From Aureimonas ureilytica (lineage in GTDB: Bacteria > Pseudomonadota > Alphaproteobacteria > Rhizobiales > Rhizobiaceae), in assembly GCF_001475935.1 (NCBI RefSeq), contig NZ_LDQA01000070.1, forward strand, positions 1-64,000: DNA of 64,000 nt, read 5' to 3'. Positions 19,294-28,313 of the stretch are shown in pieces (within the stretch, counting starts at the first letter, position 1; each line of letters begins with the position of its first letter). Made by a program: the position numbers and the translations under genes. The notes below the pieces were generated by a model. That model was not told the origin of the DNA. It ran no database searches and saw only the letters and a list, made by a program, of their open reading frames with translations.

Positions 19294-20385
19294 TCAAATG
19301 CGAAACGGAGGGAGGGTGAGAGGGGCGCTGGAGAATGCTGCGACCTTGAAGAGATCGCCCATATCACCCGGCCCGTTGCCCGCCAGCCGATGCACGGCCG
19401 CCGTCAAATCGCGCTGCCCAGCCTCGTCCATGGTGGACCCCAGCGCGCCCGCGCGCTCCAAAAGGCCGAGCGCCAGGAGAAAGGCCCCTTGCGTCATCGC
19501 GCCCACATGGGCAACCCCAAGCGCAGATCCAAGCGCCAGCACACGCGCGAAATCCACATGGCTGGTGATGTCGGCTTCACCCACCCCCTCCAACGCGGAA
19601 GCGAAGCGGTGGCGGCGCAAAGCCTGGAGCGTGTCGCCGAAGCCGGTCGCGAGGTGACCGTAATCGATCAGCAGCGCCGCGCCGTTTTGGCTCGCGATAT
19701 GCCCGGCGAGGGTGCCGATAAAGCCGTCGCGTTCGGGCGAAAACTCGAACACTGCGCCTTCTTCGGGCCGCCCGAGTTCCGCCAGTGGCGCGGGCACGGC
19801 GCGCAGGGGCGTGCCGCCGGACAGGACCAAAGCGCCATCCGCATTCAGACCGATCTCTCGCTCGCGCCATGCGCCATCCGCAAAACGGAGCTGACGAATG
19901 GCGATCGCGTCCAGAAGCTCGTTGCCGACGAGAAGCAGCGGCAGGCGATCCAACTCTTCGATCCGGCGATGCCGCGCGATCGGCAGGTCGAAGCGCGACA
20001 CGCGCTCGATCTGCAGCGCGGCCAGATGATCGCTGGTTTCCACGATCCGTACTCGCGCCGCGCGCAGCATATCGGGGTCGATCTGGCGGATGCTGCGCAG
20101 CATGTCGTGAAGCAGCGTTCCGCGCCCCGGCCCCACCTCGCAGAGCACGAAGGGCGAGGGGCGTCCGAGTTCGCGCCAGGCGGCAACGAGCCATGCGCCG
20201 ATCAATTCGCCGAACATCTGGCTGACCTCGGGCGCGGTCACGAAATCACCGCCTGCGCCGAACGGGTCGCGCGTCGCGTAATAGCCATGCTCGCGGTCGA
20301 ATAGCGCGATGTTCCAGAACCGGTCGAGCCGCATCGGCCCGCTCGCCGCGATCTCCGCGCGAATGCGCCGATCGAGCGGCGTCAA
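19294..20385 (-). CDS. MidA/NDUFAF7-like SAM-dependent methyltransferase
   Basis: The 363-residue protein belongs to COG1565, whose mitochondrial member NDUFAF7 dimethylates an arginine of the complex I subunit NDUFS2. The SAM site appears as CEVGPGRGTLLHDML near 100-114, preceded by GDFVTAPEVSQMFGELIG. The GTG/ATG region overlaps the lgt stop by four bases, so it is coupled to lgt. The order lgt-midA-pgeF is standard in Rhizobiales. A bacterial substrate is not established. Confidence 0.92.
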   Translation of the reverse strand: MTPLDRRIRAEIAASGPMRLDRFWNIALFDREHGYYATRDPFGAGGDFVTAPEVSQMFGELIGAWLVAAWRELGRPSPFVLCEVGPGRGTLLHDMLRSIRQIDPDMLRAARVRIVETSDHLAALQIERVSRFDLPIARHRRIEELDRLPLLLVGNELLDAIAIRQLRFADGAWREREIGLNADGALVLSGGTPLRAVPAPLAELGRPEEGAVFEFSPERDGFIGTLAGHIASQNGAALLIDYGHLATGFGDTLQALRRHRFASALEGVGEADITSHVDFARVLALGSALGVAHVGAMTQGAFLLALGLLERAGALGSTMDEAGQRDLTAAVHRLAGNGPGDMGDLFKVAAFSSAPLTLPPFRI

Positions 20386-21251
20386 ACGCGGCTCGGTTCG
20401 GCGTCGCCGCGCGGCTCATAGGCGCGCGGCTTGGCGGTGAGAACGGCCCAGATTCCGACCAGCAGCATGGGGATCGACAGGATCATGCCCATTGTCACCC
20501 AGCTCGTTCCCAGGAGATAGCCGAGTTGTACGTCGGGCATTCGGAAGAATTCCACGAAAATGCGCGCGCAGCCATACAAGAAGATGAAAACGCCCGCCGT
20601 CAGGCGCGGACGGCCGAGGCCCTTCAGCCCGTGTGTCACGAAGCGCAGTGCCAGGAAAAGCACGATACCCTCCAGCCCCGCCTCATAGAGCTGGCTGGGA
20701 TGACGCGGTTCCGGCCCGGCGTGAGGAAACACCATGGCCCAGGCCACATCCGTCGGTGCGCCCCACAGCTCGCCATTGATAAAATTGGCGATGCGTCCGA
20801 AAAAGAGACCGAAGGGCACCGAGGCCGCAACCACATCGACGAGAGAGAAAAAGGGCACCTTCTGCGTGCGGCAGAAGAGGAGCATGGCGATCGTCACGCC
20901 GATCAACCCGCCATGGAAGGACATGCCGCCTTCCCAGATGCGGAAGGCCGAGAGCGGGTCTTCCGCGATGCGCGCGAAATCATAGAAGAAGATCGAGCCG
21001 AGACGCCCGCCGGCGACGATGCCGATCGTGATCCAGACGATGAAATCGTCGATCTGCGTCTTGGTGATCGGCGAGACGCCATTCGGCCAGAGGCGCGGCG
21101 TCGAGACGAGATATCGCCCGTACATCCAGCCGCACAGGATGCCCGCGACATAGGCGAGCCCATACCAGCGCAGCGCGATCGGGCCGATCTGAAGAAAGAC
21201 GGGATCGATCGCGGGATAGGTCAGGACGCCAAAGGCGGCTTGGCTCAGCAT
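20382..21251 (-). CDS. lgt: Prolipoprotein diacylglyceryl transferase
   Basis: Lgt transfers diacylglycerol to the lipobox cysteine of prolipoproteins in the inner membrane. The 289-residue protein has about seven hydrophobic segments and the Lgt signature GRIANFINGELWG near 147-159, followed by HPSQLYEAGLEG. The start MLSQAAFGVLTYPAIDP matches the family. It is the first gene of the lgt-midA-pgeF-M24 run. The window contains at least one likely client, the 45-aa lipoprotein at 36893. Confidence 0.97.
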   Translation of the reverse strand: MLSQAAFGVLTYPAIDPVFLQIGPIALRWYGLAYVAGILCGWMYGRYLVSTPRLWPNGVSPITKTQIDDFIVWITIGIVAGGRLGSIFFYDFARIAEDPLSAFRIWEGGMSFHGGLIGVTIAMLLFCRTQKVPFFSLVDVVAASVPFGLFFGRIANFINGELWGAPTDVAWAMVFPHAGPEPRHPSQLYEAGLEGIVLFLALRFVTHGLKGLGRPRLTAGVFIFLYGCARIFVEFFRMPDVQLGYLLGTSWVTMGMILSIPMLLVGIWAVLTAKPRAYEPRGDAEPSRV

Positions 21252-21397
21252 AGGGCGGTATCCTCAAGGCTGCATGACAGGGCACGCGCGGGGAGGATGT
21301 GCGACGGTGTGCCGTCACGGTCAACCCATGCCGGCTCCATTGCCAAGCGCGGCCCGACCGCCTACCTCAAGGTGAGTTGCAGCCATCGGAGCCAGCC

Positions 21398-21685
21398 ATG
21401 ACCAACCGAGGACCGAACCGCATGTTGGACGAGTTCGCCCGCATGATGACGGACGCTGCGGGCGCGGCCCAGGGCGTGCGGCGCGAGATGGAGACGGTGT
21501 TCCGCACCCAGGGTGAGCGCTTCATCAACCAGATGGACCTCGTGCAGCGCGAGGAGTTCGAAGTCGTGCGCGAAATGGCGGCCAAGGCGCGTATGGAGAA
21601 CGAGGCACTGAAGAAGCGCATCGCCGATCTCGAAGCCAAGCTCGGCGGCGGCGTGAAGCCCGCCGACGTGCCGGACGCGATGTAA
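21398..21685 (+). CDS. UbiK-type accessory factor (BMFP/YqiC family)
   Basis: The 95-residue protein is mostly helical and ends in a coiled coil (VQREEFEVVREMAAKARMEN then LKKRIADLEAKL), the BMFP domain of UbiK/YqiC. In gamma-proteobacteria UbiK aids ubiquinone synthesis and lipid binding; the same role is likely but inferred here. ATG 21398 starts MTNRGPNRMLDEFARM, typical of the family. An intrinsic terminator follows, so it is monocistronic and divergent from lgt. Confidence 0.88.
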   Translation: MTNRGPNRMLDEFARMMTDAAGAAQGVRREMETVFRTQGERFINQMDLVQREEFEVVREMAAKARMENEALKKRIADLEAKLGGGVKPADVPDAM

Positions 21686-22151
21686 GCGCGACCGTCTGTT
21701 CGAGTTTAAGCGAGGCGATTCGGAGGCGATCCGGGTCGCCTTTTTTGTTGCCGCATGGGGCATTTCCCACGTGCCCTCCGGTCGCCCGAGCCCTGTTTCC
21801 GCCTCGTTGAAACCAAGGGGAAAGCCTCTCGAATTTTATCCACAGGCTTTGCACAGATTTGTTGAGCGAAGTCTCCGCTCGCTTGCGAATCGGAAAGTGC
21901 TTTTCGGGGAGTCGCTTACGGCCCGCACCGCCTGGAGAGGGATGGGGAAAGGCGTTTGAAAACCATTAAAATGCCTGCTGCCGTCTGGCATCCGGAATCC
22001 CGCTCTATACACTGATTCATAAGGTTGATTCGCCGCGGCGGCGGATCGGCCGGAATGCGGAAGCGGGGCGTGCGAGGAACGCGTCTTGCGGAGGGCGGGT
22101 CGCGTGCGGCGCCTGCCGATCCCGCATCGGGTGCGGCTTGTGGGGAATGAA
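21686..22151. other. Long intergenic region with terminator and a DnaA-box-like site
   Basis: The first part holds the terminator of the UbiK-type gene (21724-21746). A perfect DnaA-box consensus TTATCCACA lies at 21838-21846, with an imperfect neighbour TTTGCACAG. No further boxes or AT-rich unwinding element are seen, so an origin is unlikely. The right part must hold the promoter of the YbjN-proC-csaA run; no clear -35/-10 pair was found. Confidence 0.4.
21724..21746 (+). terminator. Intrinsic terminator of the UbiK-type gene
   Basis: The stem GGCGA/TCGCC with loop TCCGGG is followed by six T, 39 bases past the stop. Confidence 0.85.
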
Positions 22152-22652
22152 ATGCAACTCGCGGAATGGGAACCGAGACGTCACACCAATCCGGTGGACG
22201 TGATCGAGCATGTCGCGGCGCGGCGCGAATGGGCCTTCGAGCGCCCCTGCGACAATGAGATCGAAGTCTCCGTCGCGGGCGTCTGGTCGGACTACGCCGT
22301 GTCCTTCTCCTGGATGGAGGACGCGGAAGTCCTACACCTTGGTTGTGCATTTTCTATGAAGGTGCCGGCCCGCCGCGAGGGCGAGGTGCTGCGTCTTCTT
22401 GCCAGGATCAACGAGCAGCAATTGCTCGGCCATTTCGACCTCTGGCCCTCCGAAGGCGCGGTCATGTTCCGCCACACGATGCTTTTGCCGGGTGGCGCGC
22501 AGCCGACCGGTCAGCAGGCCGAGCGGCTTCTCGCCGCCGCCTTGCAGGCGTGCGAGCGCTATTATCAGGCCTTCCAGTTCGTGCTCTGGGCGGATCGCGA
22601 CGCGGAAGGGGCCTTGGCCTGCGCAGTGTTCGATACAGTGGGTAATGCCTGA
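22152..22652 (+). CDS. YbjN-domain protein
   Basis: The 166-residue protein has a YbjN-like fold: the pattern WAFERPCDNEIEVSVAG, a central SFSWMEDAEVLHLGC strand pair and a long C-terminal helix. The family resembles type III secretion chaperones and is linked to stress and motility phenotypes in Escherichia coli; the biochemical role is unknown. ATG 22152 with GGGGA upstream was preferred over 22086. The stop is immediately followed by the proC ATG, so the two are coupled. Confidence 0.85.
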   Translation: MQLAEWEPRRHTNPVDVIEHVAARREWAFERPCDNEIEVSVAGVWSDYAVSFSWMEDAEVLHLGCAFSMKVPARREGEVLRLLARINEQQLLGHFDLWPSEGAVMFRHTMLLPGGAQPTGQQAERLLAAALQACERYYQAFQFVLWADRDAEGALACAVFDTVGNA

Positions 22653-23477
22653 ATGAGTCAGACGAGCGGTTTTTCGGCGGGGCGGCTGACGCTGCTGGGC
22701 GGTGGCAATATGGGCGGCGCGATGCTGCGCGGTTGGATCGCGGCGGGGCTCGACCCCGCCAGCGTCACCGTGGTTGATCCGAGCCCGAACGACGCCTTGG
22801 CGGAACTCTTCGAAGCGGGTGTCCACCATCGAACCGCCGCGCCGGACGAGGTGCAGGATGTGATCGTCCTCGCCGTCAAACCTCAGATGCTGGACGAGGC
22901 AGCCTCTCAGCTTGGCGCGGCTGTCGGCGCCGACACGCTGCTGATCTCGGTGGCGGCTGGTCGCACCGTAGCCTCCATCGAAGGCCTGCTCGGCGCGCAT
23001 TCCGTGGTTCGTGCCATGCCCAATACGCCCGCGCTGATCGGTCGGGGCATCACGGGCGCCTTTGCCAATGCGCGCGTGGACGAGAGCAAGCGCGCTTTGG
23101 CCGACCGACTTCTCTCCGCCAGCGGCCCGGTGGAATGGGTGCCGGGCGAAGCCGAGATCGACATGGTGACGGCCGTGTCCGGCAGCGGGCCGGCCTATGT
23201 CTTCCTGCTGGCCGAAGCTTTGGCGGAAGCGGGCGTTGCGGCCGGTCTCGAACCCGCGCTCGCGATGCGCCTCGCGCGCCATACCGTGGCCGGGGCAGGC
23301 GAGCTGATGATCCGCTCTACGGACGAGCCGGCCCAGCTTCGCCGCAACGTGACCTCGCCCAAGGGCACCACGGAAGCGGCCTTGAAAGTTCTGATGGCCG
23401 ACGATGGGTTCGGCCCGCTTCTCACGCGCGCCGTCGCCGCCGCGAAAACGCGCGCCGAAGAGTTGGCGCAGGGATGA
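22653..23477 (+). CDS. proC: Pyrroline-5-carboxylate reductase
   Basis: ProC reduces 1-pyrroline-5-carboxylate to proline with NAD(P)H, the last step of proline synthesis. The 274-residue protein has the Rossmann motif GGGNMGGAMLRGW near 12-24 and the family signature AVSGSGPAYVFLLAEALAEA near 170. It starts directly after the YbjN stop and overlaps csaA by four bases. Confidence 0.97.
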   Translation: MSQTSGFSAGRLTLLGGGNMGGAMLRGWIAAGLDPASVTVVDPSPNDALAELFEAGVHHRTAAPDEVQDVIVLAVKPQMLDEAASQLGAAVGADTLLISVAAGRTVASIEGLLGAHSVVRAMPNTPALIGRGITGAFANARVDESKRALADRLLSASGPVEWVPGEAEIDMVTAVSGSGPAYVFLLAEALAEAGVAAGLEPALAMRLARHTVAGAGELMIRSTDEPAQLRRNVTSPKGTTEAALKVLMADDGFGPLLTRAVAAAKTRAEELAQG

Positions 23478-23833
23478 GTGACGCCAGCACGCCCTCCGCA
23501 TCCATCACCTACGACGACTTCGAGAAGGTGGATATTCGCGTCGGGACGATCGTCTCGGCCGAGCCGTTTCCTGAGGCGCGCAAGCCTGCTTTCCGCCTCC
23601 TGATCGATTTCGGACCCGAGATCGGGCAGAAGAAGTCCTCGGCGCAGATCACGGTACGTCATAGCCCGGACGAGTTGGTCGGGCGTCAGGTGATGGCGGT
23701 CGTCAACTTCCCGCCCCGTCAGATCGGGCCGATGCGTTCCGAAGTGCTGACGCTGGGTTTCCCCGATGCGGACGGACATGTCGTGCTCGCGGCCCTCAGC
23801 CATCCCGTGCCGAACGGCGGCCGTCTTTTCTGA
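23474..23833 (+). CDS. csaA: CsaA-like tRNA-binding protein
   Basis: The 119-residue protein is a single EMAPII/Trbp111-type tRNA-binding OB fold, as in CsaA: DFEKVDIRVGTIVSAEPFPE near 15-34, KKSSAQIT, and GRQVMAVVNFPPRQIGP. CsaA proteins have been described as chaperone-like in Bacillus. The ATG overlaps the proC stop (ATGA). A 12-bp hairpin near 23840-23868 lies between it and the convergent kinase gene. Confidence 0.9.
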   Translation: MSDASTPSASITYDDFEKVDIRVGTIVSAEPFPEARKPAFRLLIDFGPEIGQKKSSAQITVRHSPDELVGRQVMAVVNFPPRQIGPMRSEVLTLGFPDADGHVVLAALSHPVPNGGRLF

Positions 23834-23851
23834 TCCGAGCGCGCCATCCCG

Positions 23852-25270
23852 TCAGACGGGAAGGCGCACCATGGCTTTAAGTCCGCCCAGTGTGGATTCG
23901 GACAAGAGGATGTCGCCGCCGTGGCTGCGAGCGATGTCTCGGGCGATCGCGAGGCCAAGGCCCGTGCCGCCCGCGTCGATATTGCGCGCCTCGTCCAGCC
24001 GAACGAAGGGTTTGAACACGTCCTCGCGCCGATCGGCCGGAATGCCCGGCCCGTCATCCTCGACGGAGATCGTCAGCCAGCGGTCGTCATGCCGGGCTGT
24101 CAGGCGCACCCGCGTTCCATGCCGCATGGCATTGGCCACGAGATTGCCGATGAGGCGAGTGAACGAGTCCGGCCGAACGGTGATCAGCGGATCGCCCAGG
24201 ATGTCGGTTTCGATCAAGCGCTCCTTCAGCGCCGCTTCGCTTTCGAAACGGGCGAAAAGCCGCTCCAAATCGAGTTCGCCGACATCCTCGCCCGCTTCTC
24301 CCTTGGCGAAGGCGAGATAGCCTTCGAGCATTCGACCCATCTCGTCGACGTCCTGCTCGAGTTCCTGACGGTCCTCGTTTTCATCGAGCAAGGCGAGCTG
24401 AAGCCGGAAGCGGGTGAGAACGGTGCGAAGATCGTGGCTGACGCCGTTGAGCATCTGCGTGCGCTGCTCGATCTGACGCTCGATCCGGTCTCGCATCTGG
24501 ATGAAGGCGACCGAGGCGCGACGCACTTCCGACGCGCCCCGAACGCGAAAATTCTCGGGCATCGGAAGCCCGCGCCCGAACCCTTCGGCGGCCTGAGCCA
24601 GCTTCTGGATGGGCCGGATCTGGTTGCGGAGGAACAGAATGGCGATCAGCAGAAGCACCGCCGACGTCCCGACCATCCAGACCAGGAAGATATGAGTGTT
24701 CGACGCATAGGCCGAGTTTCGCGGCGCGAAGACGCGCAGGAGATGATGCGGCAGCTGAATGCGGATTTCGAGGATGCGCGACTCGCCCACGGAGTCGATC
24801 CAGAACGGACGCCCGATCTGGCGCGTCAGCTCCTCCGACAGAATGCTGTCGAGAATATTGAAGAAGGGCTTGGGCGCCGGTGGTGGCAGGGGCTCGGGCG
24901 GCAGGACGAGAACGTTCAGCCCGAGCCTTTCCCGAGCGATCCGGTTGATGGTCAGAAATTCCGGGTCTTGCGGGTATTGATCGATAATATCAATGATCGC
25001 CGCGATGTCCTGCACCACGGCGGTGGACAGGCGCTGCGTCACCGTCTGCCAGTGCCGCTCCATGAAGACGAAGGCCAGGACGGATTGCAGCAGCACCATG
25101 GGCGCGATGATGATGATCAGCGAGCGCGCATAAAGGCCCTTGGGCGTGCGGCGGGAGACAAAGCGCGGCACGTGCCGAAAGGGTCCGCGCCAGATGCGGG
25201 GCTTCTTCAAAAAGCTCAGGCCGGGCAGGGAGGGCCACCGCTCCGTGCGCCAGCGCTCGAACAGCGTCAT
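23852..25270 (-). CDS. EnvZ-like sensor histidine kinase
   Basis: The 472-residue kinase has membrane helices at about 49-70 and 194-215, a periplasmic sensor of about 120 residues with a proline-rich stretch, a HAMP domain at about 216-270, and the phospho-acceptor H279 in GVSHDLRT. The ATP-binding motifs are NLVANAMRHG, DDGPGIP and GTGLGLAIARDI. It lies 25 bases after the OmpR-type regulator gene and is surely its partner. The signal is unknown. An N-terminal cytoplasmic arm of about 45 basic residues is longer than in EnvZ. Confidence 0.94.
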   Translation of the reverse strand: MTLFERWRTERWPSLPGLSFLKKPRIWRGPFRHVPRFVSRRTPKGLYARSLIIIIAPMVLLQSVLAFVFMERHWQTVTQRLSTAVVQDIAAIIDIIDQYPQDPEFLTINRIARERLGLNVLVLPPEPLPPPAPKPFFNILDSILSEELTRQIGRPFWIDSVGESRILEIRIQLPHHLLRVFAPRNSAYASNTHIFLVWMVGTSAVLLLIAILFLRNQIRPIQKLAQAAEGFGRGLPMPENFRVRGASEVRRASVAFIQMRDRIERQIEQRTQMLNGVSHDLRTVLTRFRLQLALLDENEDRQELEQDVDEMGRMLEGYLAFAKGEAGEDVGELDLERLFARFESEAALKERLIETDILGDPLITVRPDSFTRLIGNLVANAMRHGTRVRLTARHDDRWLTISVEDDGPGIPADRREDVFKPFVRLDEARNIDAGGTGLGLAIARDIARSHGGDILLSESTLGGLKAMVRLPV

Positions 25271-25295
25271 CGCGCCGAAGCTCCTGTTGCCGGGG

Positions 25296-26015
25296 TCAAT
25301 CGACGTTCAGCCGGTATCCGATGCCGCGCACGGTCTGGAGCCAGAGCGGGTTGGCGGGATCGCTCTCGATCTTGCGGCGCAGCCGGTTGATCTGCACGTC
25401 CACCGTCCGCTCCCCGACATCGGCCTCACCGCCGAGCAGGTCCTGACGGTGGATCGTATCACCTGCCTTCTGGGCGAACTGAACCATGATGTCCTGTTCA
25501 CGCTCCGTCAGGCGGATGATCTCGGCGCCGCGCTTCAGCTCGCGGCGCGACAGGGAGAAGCTGAACGGTCCGAAGCGCACATGCTCCACCTTTTGGATCG
25601 GCTGCGTGTTGCCGCGCTTGAGGATGTTGTTGACGCGCAGCAGCAGTTCGCGCGGGTCGAAAGGCTTGGACAGATAATCCTCCGCGCCCGCTTCCAGCCC
25701 CAGAATGCGGTCGTCCGTTTCCGAGCGCGCCGTCAGCATCAGGATCGGAATGTCTCTGATAGCCGAGAGCGAACGCGTGAGGTCCAGCCCGCTTTCGCCG
25801 GGCATCATCACGTCCACGATCATCAGGTCGAAGTCGAGCCCGGTCAGGATGCGCCGCGCCTCGGCGGCGTCGGCTGCGACCGACACGCGAAAGCCGCGCT
25901 CGCTGAGGAACCGCGACAGGAGACTGCGGATGCGCCGGTCGTCATCCACCACGAGAAGATGCGGCGCGTCGTCATCGAGAGCCGCGTGGCGCGCCACGCT
26001 TTCGGACAATGTCAC
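25296..26015 (-). CDS. petR: PetR-like OmpR-family response regulator
   Basis: The 239-residue protein has a receiver domain with the acidic triad at 24-26, phospho-acceptor D68 (LMIVDVMMP), T95 and K117 (DYLSKPFD), and a winged-helix DNA-binding domain over about 145-237. The gene follows a MarR-type gene by four bases. A MarR-OmpR pair named petP-petR was described near the bc1 genes of Rhodobacter capsulatus; the symbol is given by that analogy. Here the pair lies about 16 kb from petABC and is followed by a kinase gene. Confidence 0.85.
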   Translation of the reverse strand: MTLSESVARHAALDDDAPHLLVVDDDRRIRSLLSRFLSERGFRVSVAADAAEARRILTGLDFDLMIVDVMMPGESGLDLTRSLSAIRDIPILMLTARSETDDRILGLEAGAEDYLSKPFDPRELLLRVNNILKRGNTQPIQKVEHVRFGPFSFSLSRRELKRGAEIIRLTEREQDIMVQFAQKAGDTIHRQDLLGGEADVGERTVDVQINRLRRKIESDPANPLWLQTVRGIGYRLNVD

Positions 26016-26019
26016 GGCC

Positions 26020-26571
26020 TCATGTCTCCCTTCCGATGCCCTGTCGCGTAAACCAGTCGCGCGTCGCCTTCCGGTCGTTGCTCATTTCCAGAAGGAAATC
26101 GTTCACTCGGCCCGGATCGTCCACCGCCGCCTCGCGAAACGCCGCGTCGATCCGGCGAACCTGCGCGCGCGACAGTTCCAGCGTCAGAGTACGGCCTTTT
26201 TCCGTCGGATAGAGCCGCCGCTGCCTTCGATCGTCGCTTCCCTGCACCTGGACGACGAATTCCTCGTCGATCAACTGGCGCAACACGCGCGACAGCGACT
26301 GCTTGGTGATCTGCAGAAGCTCCAGAAGATCGGCCACCGTCATGCCCGGCGCGCGATTGACGAAATGCAGGATGCGGTGATGCGCCCGTCCGAACCCGTA
26401 GCGCTCCAGAATGGAATCCGCATCGGCCGTGAATTCGCGATAGGCGAAGAAGAACAACTCGATCAGGCGAAAGTCCAGCTCGCCGCGCGTCGGCAGGGGC
26501 TCTTCCACGATGCGAGGGCTCTCTGGCCGGAGAGTTTCGGGCAATGCGGCATCCATCGATTCAGTCAGCAA
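26020..26571 (-). CDS. petP: PetP-like MarR-family regulator
   Basis: The 183-residue protein has a MarR winged helix: MTVADLLELLQITKQSLSRV is the recognition region near 98-117, and DDRRQRRLYPTEKG is the wing near 134-147. It is the first gene of the run with the OmpR regulator and histidine kinase. An internal methionine at residue 6 is an equally good start. The petP name rests on the conserved pairing with petR in alphaproteobacteria. It diverges from the metallo-hydrolase gene with a 196-base gap that must hold both promoters. Confidence 0.8.
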   Translation of the reverse strand: MLTESMDAALPETLRPESPRIVEEPLPTRGELDFRLIELFFFAYREFTADADSILERYGFGRAHHRILHFVNRAPGMTVADLLELLQITKQSLSRVLRQLIDEEFVVQVQGSDDRRQRRLYPTEKGRTLTLELSRAQVRRIDAAFREAAVDDPGRVNDFLLEMSNDRKATRDWFTRQGIGRET

Positions 26572-26767
26572 CCATGACGTCTTGTTGGTCGATTGTTACA
26601 CCCTGCCATTCTCTTGGAACAGCCTGTCGCCGAGACCTCGCATGGCAGGACAACGGAACGAGGGAGTGTACCGTTTTGAAACATGTCGCCCAAACGGCCG
26701 TCATCCATTTGTCCCTTCCTGCCGCTCCATGTTAGGCCCAGGAGGCCGCGAGTGCCGGAGGATTGCC

Positions 26768-27409
26768 ATGAGCCGCCTGTCGATCGAGATCGTGCCTGTC
26801 ACGCCCTTCCAGCAAAATTGCTGCATCCTCTTCGATGCCGACGAGAAGCGCGGCGTCGTGGTCGATCCTGGCGGCGACGTGCCTGATATTCTCGCGGCGC
26901 TGGATCGTCTGGGGGTCTCGCTGGAGGCGATTTGGATCACTCACGGTCATATCGACCATGCCGGCGGCGCGATGGACCTGAAGGATGCAACCGGCGTCGA
27001 CATCATCGGCCCGCATCGTGACGACCAGCCGCTTCTGTCCCGGCTCGAAGATCAGGCCCGCATGTTCGGCCTGTCGGGTGGCGTGCGCAACGCCGTGCCC
27101 GACCGTTGGCTCGGCGAGGGCGAGACGCTGTCCATCGGCTCTCACAAGTTCGAAGTCCTGCATACGCCAGGCCATTCGCCGGGCCATGTCGTCTTCTTCA
27201 ACCGCGCCGCCCGCTTTCTTCATGCGGGCGACGTTCTGTTCGCGGGCTCGATCGGGCGGACCGATCTTCCGGGCGGAGACCACGCCACGCTTCTGCGCTC
27301 GATCCGCGAAAAGGTTCTGCCCCTCGGAGACGATGTCGGCTTCATCTGCGGACACGGTCCGGGAAGCCGCCTCGGCACCGAACGCCGAAGCAATCCGTTC
27401 CTGGTTTGA
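26768..27409 (+). CDS. MBL-fold metallo-hydrolase (glyoxalase II-like)
   Basis: The 213-residue protein has the metallo-beta-lactamase zinc motif THGHIDH (58-64), further ligands in HTPGHSPGH, GDVLFAGSIGRTDLPGGD and the final CGHGPGS. This matches the YcbL/GloB-like group, which often hydrolyses thioesters such as S-lactoylglutathione. ATG 26768 has GGAGG seven bases upstream. The gene stands alone and converges on the BA14K-like gene. Confidence 0.92.
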   Translation: MSRLSIEIVPVTPFQQNCCILFDADEKRGVVVDPGGDVPDILAALDRLGVSLEAIWITHGHIDHAGGAMDLKDATGVDIIGPHRDDQPLLSRLEDQARMFGLSGGVRNAVPDRWLGEGETLSIGSHKFEVLHTPGHSPGHVVFFNRAARFLHAGDVLFAGSIGRTDLPGGDHATLLRSIREKVLPLGDDVGFICGHGPGSRLGTERRSNPFLV

Positions 27410-27442
27410 GACCGCGTTGTTCCGTTTTGAAACGGAGCCTCG

Positions 27443-28300
27443 TCAGTTTGCGGCGTCGCCCGTACAGAAGCGGCGGCGACCGGTTTCGTCCGTATAGGTG
27501 CCGAGTGAGGCATCGAAGTTCGGATAGCGAGACACGCAGTCGCGCAGCCAGTCCTCCGTCCAGGGCTCGAAGCCGGACGAGGCTTTGGCGGGCGTAGCAG
27601 GCGTGGCGGTGGGCGCGGCACGTTGCGCTACCCGTCCACCCTCCGGAGCGGGCGTGGGCACGGGCACGCGCATGGCGTCCGGCATCTGGGCCTGCGGACG
27701 AGCGGGCTCGGGCTTGTCCACCGGCACGTCCGGGTCCGGGTAGACGGTGACGGCCTGTTCGGCCGGGCTGAGCTTGGCGAACTCCACCGAACCCGGCGCG
27801 CGGCCGAGTTGCACATCGTCCTTTTCAGGTGACGCGCGGCGGAAATCCGGGCTGATGCGAATGATCTTGGTGGTGCCGGAATACACGATGTCCAGCCCGT
27901 CCGGGCCGTAGGGTCGCCGGTCGAGACGAGCCGTTTCCACATCGATGATCTTCGGCGCATGTGCGCCGGGCAGAGTATGGAAGCTCGGCGCGATCTGCTT
28001 CTCGTCCAAGGCGCGATTGATCTGGATCACCGAAATGCTGCCGCCCCCGGTTCCGGAGGTTCCATACGGCGCGCCCTCCGATCCCGGCCACCCGCCATCC
28101 TCCAGACGCGACACCGAGCCATGGTGACGGCGGCCGCTATACGAGCCGTAGCCGCCATGGGGATCGTGAAGTCTGGGATAGCGCGCCAGTTCAACGCCGT
28201 CCGAAACGGAGCCGACCGAACCCACGGCTCGGCCCGCCATCGCCGAGGGCGCTGCCGACACGGCCATGGCCATGGAAAACAGGATGTGCTGGAGCCGCAT
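27443..28300 (-). CDS. Secreted protein with BA14K-like C-terminal domain
   Basis: The 285-residue protein starts with a signal peptide (MRLQHILFSMAMAVSAAPSA, then MAG). A Gly/Ser/His-rich segment follows, then a hydrophilic middle, a Pro/Ala-rich linker (about 195-245), and a C-terminal motif W-L-x-D-C-x2-R-Y-x2-F-D...G-T-Y...R-x-F-C. That motif resembles the BA14K repeat of Brucella and relatives, whose role is unclear. A TTAA-N7-TTAAC site lies 15 bases upstream of the start, suggesting CtrA control. I see no enzymatic motif. Confidence 0.8.
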   Translation of the reverse strand: MRLQHILFSMAMAVSAAPSAMAGRAVGSVGSVSDGVELARYPRLHDPHGGYGSYSGRRHHGSVSRLEDGGWPGSEGAPYGTSGTGGGSISVIQINRALDEKQIAPSFHTLPGAHAPKIIDVETARLDRRPYGPDGLDIVYSGTTKIIRISPDFRRASPEKDDVQLGRAPGSVEFAKLSPAEQAVTVYPDPDVPVDKPEPARPQAQMPDAMRVPVPTPAPEGGRVAQRAAPTATPATPAKASSGFEPWTEDWLRDCVSRYPNFDASLGTYTDETGRRRFCTGDAAN

Positions 28301-28313
28301 GTGCTGATCTCGT

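Noticed and set aside
21686-22151. Replication origin suggested by the DnaA box
   Set aside because: Only one perfect box, no AT-rich unwinding element, and no origin-linked genes nearby.
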